Source: Bacillus suaedaesalsae
Lineage (GTDB): Bacteria > Bacillota > Bacilli > Bacillales > SA4
NCBI RefSeq assembly: GCF_016890225.1
Contig: NZ_JAFELM010000043.1
Location: forward strand, 248,001-312,000
Length of the DNA: 64,000 nt
Direction: 5' to 3'
Shown: piece by piece, positions 61,967-64,000 of the stretch
Position numbering within the stretch: the stretch's first letter is position 1
How the letters are laid out: each line of letters starts with the position of its first letter
Translations under genes and position numbers: made by a program
Notes under the pieces: model-generated
Database searches by the model: none
Told to the model about the DNA's origin: nothing
The model's input: the letters and a program-made list of their open reading frames with translations, nothing else

Positions 61967-63124
61967 TCACTCCCTTATTTGGATTCCTGAATTAAGCACC
62001 TGTTCGATCTCTGCTTTTGCCTCTACCTTCACCTCAATATCTGGCAATAGTTCGCGCCAGTGCTTTTTCAACTTCTCTTCCCAAAGAACATTGTCTTTTA
62101 TTACGACATGTAAACCTAAACCAAATACGTCAATTCCTTCATCCATTGAATGATCAAATAATGCCTTAACTTCTTTAATTATTTGTTTCTCCATCGAACT
62201 TGTTGCAAGTTCATATGCTTTTAAGTCACCGAGTTGCAATTGTGCTTCATTTTGCATCATATCGGCATCAGTTATGATTTTTACTGTAAAAGAAGGTAAA
62301 CCGTTTATGATTTTATAATCAGTTCTTACATTAACCCTATCAATCTGTACATTCAATTCATCGTCTTGTCGAACCGGAAAAGTAAAGGTTTTATTTTCCA
62401 TTCCATCCAGCAGCCAAAGTGCCCCAGATGATTCTTCTTTGTTGGCAAAATAACTTAATTTGTCTCCTTTAAAAACACCCATTCCTTCCACTGCAAGTTC
62501 TTCTTTATCTTCTTTTGACTTCCCGTTTTTTGTTTTCACCGTTTTTACTACCGGTATCACCGGATCTTTACCTTCTAAACCAATATCATTTAACACATCC
62601 TTTACCGTTACTGCCCTTCCGGCTTTCACTATTTCTCGCATCGCTTCGGATGAAAGTTTCTCCAAGTGGGGGGAAGCAGTTAAGATGTCAACTGCCTTGC
62701 CTTCAGTTACTAGAACATAGGTTGAAAGCCTGGACTGTGGTTGTTCGAGAACAAGTTGTAACGATTTTTCGAAGCCACCACGTGCCATTGCTTCACCGAA
62801 TACAAGTATTCTTCTGTGACCAAAAAATAGCTTCCGAGACATTCTTTGTTGCAAGTGATCATTACTTTCCCGTATATTTCGCCCAAGTTCAGAATCTACA
62901 TAAGAAGGCCCACCTGTTGTACCACCACCACCGCCGGATGAACCGGAACCTCCCATTGCACTAGGGAGCGGGACTTGTACAGAGATTCTAAACGAATTTT
63001 CATCAGCTTTATCAAAACCTGTTGCCGTAACAAAGGCCATATCATTTACTTCCGTACGGTCCCAGCATCCAGTTAGTAGGATGAGGGAAATACAAATAAT
63101 TAACGTAATTTGAAGCTTTTTCAT
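61967..63124 (-). CDS. GerAC-type spore germination lipoprotein
   Basis: A 385-residue Ger(x)C protein: lipobox LTGC (Cys20) then WDRTEVNDMAFVTATGFDK, with the conserved CWD start. A Gly/Ser linker (about 56-72, GSGSSGGGGG) is unusually rich. C-terminal part has GVFKGDKLSYF, GALWLLDG and WEEKLKKHWRELLPDIEV, the Spore_GerAC core. It anchors in the spore inner membrane outer face with A and B subunits. Confidence 0.92.
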   Translation of the reverse strand: MKKLQITLIICISLILLTGCWDRTEVNDMAFVTATGFDKADENSFRISVQVPLPSAMGGSGSSGGGGGTTGGPSYVDSELGRNIRESNDHLQQRMSRKLFFGHRRILVFGEAMARGGFEKSLQLVLEQPQSRLSTYVLVTEGKAVDILTASPHLEKLSSEAMREIVKAGRAVTVKDVLNDIGLEGKDPVIPVVKTVKTKNGKSKEDKEELAVEGMGVFKGDKLSYFANKEESSGALWLLDGMENKTFTFPVRQDDELNVQIDRVNVRTDYKIINGLPSFTVKIITDADMMQNEAQLQLGDLKAYELATSSMEKQIIKEVKALFDHSMDEGIDVFGLGLHVVIKDNVLWEEKLKKHWRELLPDIEVKVEAKAEIEQVLNSGIQIRE

Positions 63125-63152
63125 TATTGTTTCCCCTCCTATTAAGCTGATT

Positions 63153-64000
63153 TTATTGATCTGGAGAAGGCTTTAAATTGGATTCTTCTCGAACTACATT
63201 TTCCTTTACAAACTCATCTGGTCTCTTATCCATCTTCCACCATGGTACTCGGATGAAAACGTCTTTAAGTTCTTTCCAACTTAGAGGTCCAAGAGGACTG
63301 AAATAAGGAACACCGTATGAACGTAAATTACATAGGTGAGTTAATAAAACGATAGAGCCAAGTACAATTCCATATAATCCAAAGGTAGCAGCAAGAAGCA
63401 TCAACGGAAAACGCAGCAAACGAATGGATATCGCTAAACTAAATCGTGGAATGGTGAATGATGCAATACCTGTTAGCGATACGATAATAACCATTGGTGC
63501 AGAAACAATCCCAGCCTCAACAGCTGCTTGTCCGATCACAAGCGCGCCAAGAATACTTACTGCTTGTCCGATTACCTTGGGTAATCTGATACCCGCTTCC
63601 CGTAGTGCCTCAAAGGCGAGCTCCATTATAAGGGCTTCAATAAAAGCTGGAAATGGAATCGCTTCACGACTCGCCGCAATACTATATAACAAATTAGTTG
63701 GGATCATTTCTTGATGAAATGTCGTAACGGCAATATAGAAAGCAGGTAATAACAAAGCTAAAAAAATCAAGGTCACACGAAGTAACCGTAAAAAGATTGA
63801 GATGTGATAACGTTGATAATAATCCTCACTAGCTTGCAAAAACTGCCAAAAGGTAGCTGGCAATATTAAGGCAAACGGAGTCCCATTCACTAAAATAGCG
63901 ACTCTTCCTTCCAGTAGATTCGCAGCTACTGAGTCAGGTCTTTCCGTATTTTGAATTTGTGGAAATACTGTAAACGGATTGTCCTCCATAAATTCCTCTA
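63153..64000 (-). CDS. GerAA-type germinant receptor subunit, N-terminal part outside window
   Basis: The visible part (about 282 codons, of roughly 480-500 usual) is the C-terminal part of a GerA/SpoVAF-family protein: FMEDNPFTVFPQIQNTERPD, NLLEGRVAILVNGTPFALILPATFWQFLQ, spans in LRLLRVTLIFLALLLPAFYIAV and the FPAFIEALIMELAFEALREAGIRLP block, then YGVPYFSPLGP and WWKMDKRPD near the end. The open frame continues past 63989 to the window edge (GAG GAA TTT before ATG), so that ATG is internal. First gene of the ger operon on the minus strand. Confidence 0.9.
   Translation of the reverse strand, partial: EEFMEDNPFTVFPQIQNTERPDSVAANLLEGRVAILVNGTPFALILPATFWQFLQASEDYYQRYHISIFLRLLRVTLIFLALLLPAFYIAVTTFHQEMIPTNLLYSIAASREAIPFPAFIEALIMELAFEALREAGIRLPKVIGQAVSILGALVIGQAAVEAGIVSAPMVIIVSLTGIASFTIPRFSLAISIRLLRFPLMLLAATFGLYGIVLGSIVLLTHLCNLRSYGVPYFSPLGPLSWKELKDVFIRVPWWKMDKRPDEFVKENVVREESNLKPSPDQ

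Overview
The window is a chromosomal segment of a low-GC, endospore-forming Gram-positive bacterium of the Bacillaceae. This rests on AGGAGG-type ribosome binding sites, TTG and GTG starts, many U-tailed terminators, and genes such as mreBH, yuzB, yueI, adhB, a SleB-type cell-wall hydrolase and a GerA-type germinant-receptor operon. No tRNA, rRNA, CRISPR array, prophage or transposase was seen.

Layout. 1-5000: the tail of a GNAT acetyltransferase, an NTF2-like protein, an SRPBCC/CoxG protein, a patatin-like lipase, pirin, yuzB and the tRNA hydroxylase trhO. 5000-8900: an APH-family kinase behind a transcription-attenuation leader, then an Eis-type and a tandem GNAT acetyltransferase. 9000-14700: a DUF3888 gene broken by one in-frame stop, mreBH, a SleB-type hydrolase, a lipoprotein, a secreted protein and aspartase. 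15100-18600: small membrane proteins, NIPSNAP, GNAT, Nudix and an autoregulated TetR. 18850-24800: SatD plus DUF3307, methionine aminopeptidase, a free-standing LAGLIDADG protein, a BsuPI lipoprotein and a 620-base stretch without genes. 24800-37300, mostly minus strand: DUF2254, adhB, a seven-gene operon (PPOX, TrmO-like, GNAT, HD hydrolase, CPBP, lipoprotein, GrpB), an ABC-F resistance protein behind an attenuator, and a PadR/HAAS/DUF4173 operon. 37300-46300: DNA alkylation repair, an oxidoreductase, a Gly/Tyr-rich repeat protein, an M42 peptidase, a TetR/MFS pair with twin operators, two GNATs, DJ-1/PfpI and a HAD phosphatase. 46400-57200: an orphan Kin-type histidine kinase, an XPD-like helicase fused to a PD-(D/E)XK domain, yueI, gabT, membrane proteins, a LysE exporter and corA. 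57200-64000: DUF4275, a nucleotidyltransferase, GNAT, YnfA and a GerA operon in the order A-C-D-B, whose A gene runs off the window.

The most notable signals are non-coding. An interspersed family of about 130-150 bp (three full copies and one likely relict) includes one copy nested in a larger element whose end supplies the C-terminus of a membrane protein. A 31-bp repeat occurs three times within 5 kb. Two resistance-type genes have leaders with an intrinsic terminator before the start codon. Two TetR genes are each associated with a pair of identical perfect palindromes. At least six membrane or basic mini-proteins of 21-55 residues fall below usual gene-calling limits.

Functions are inferred from reading motifs and remembered family features; no database search was possible.
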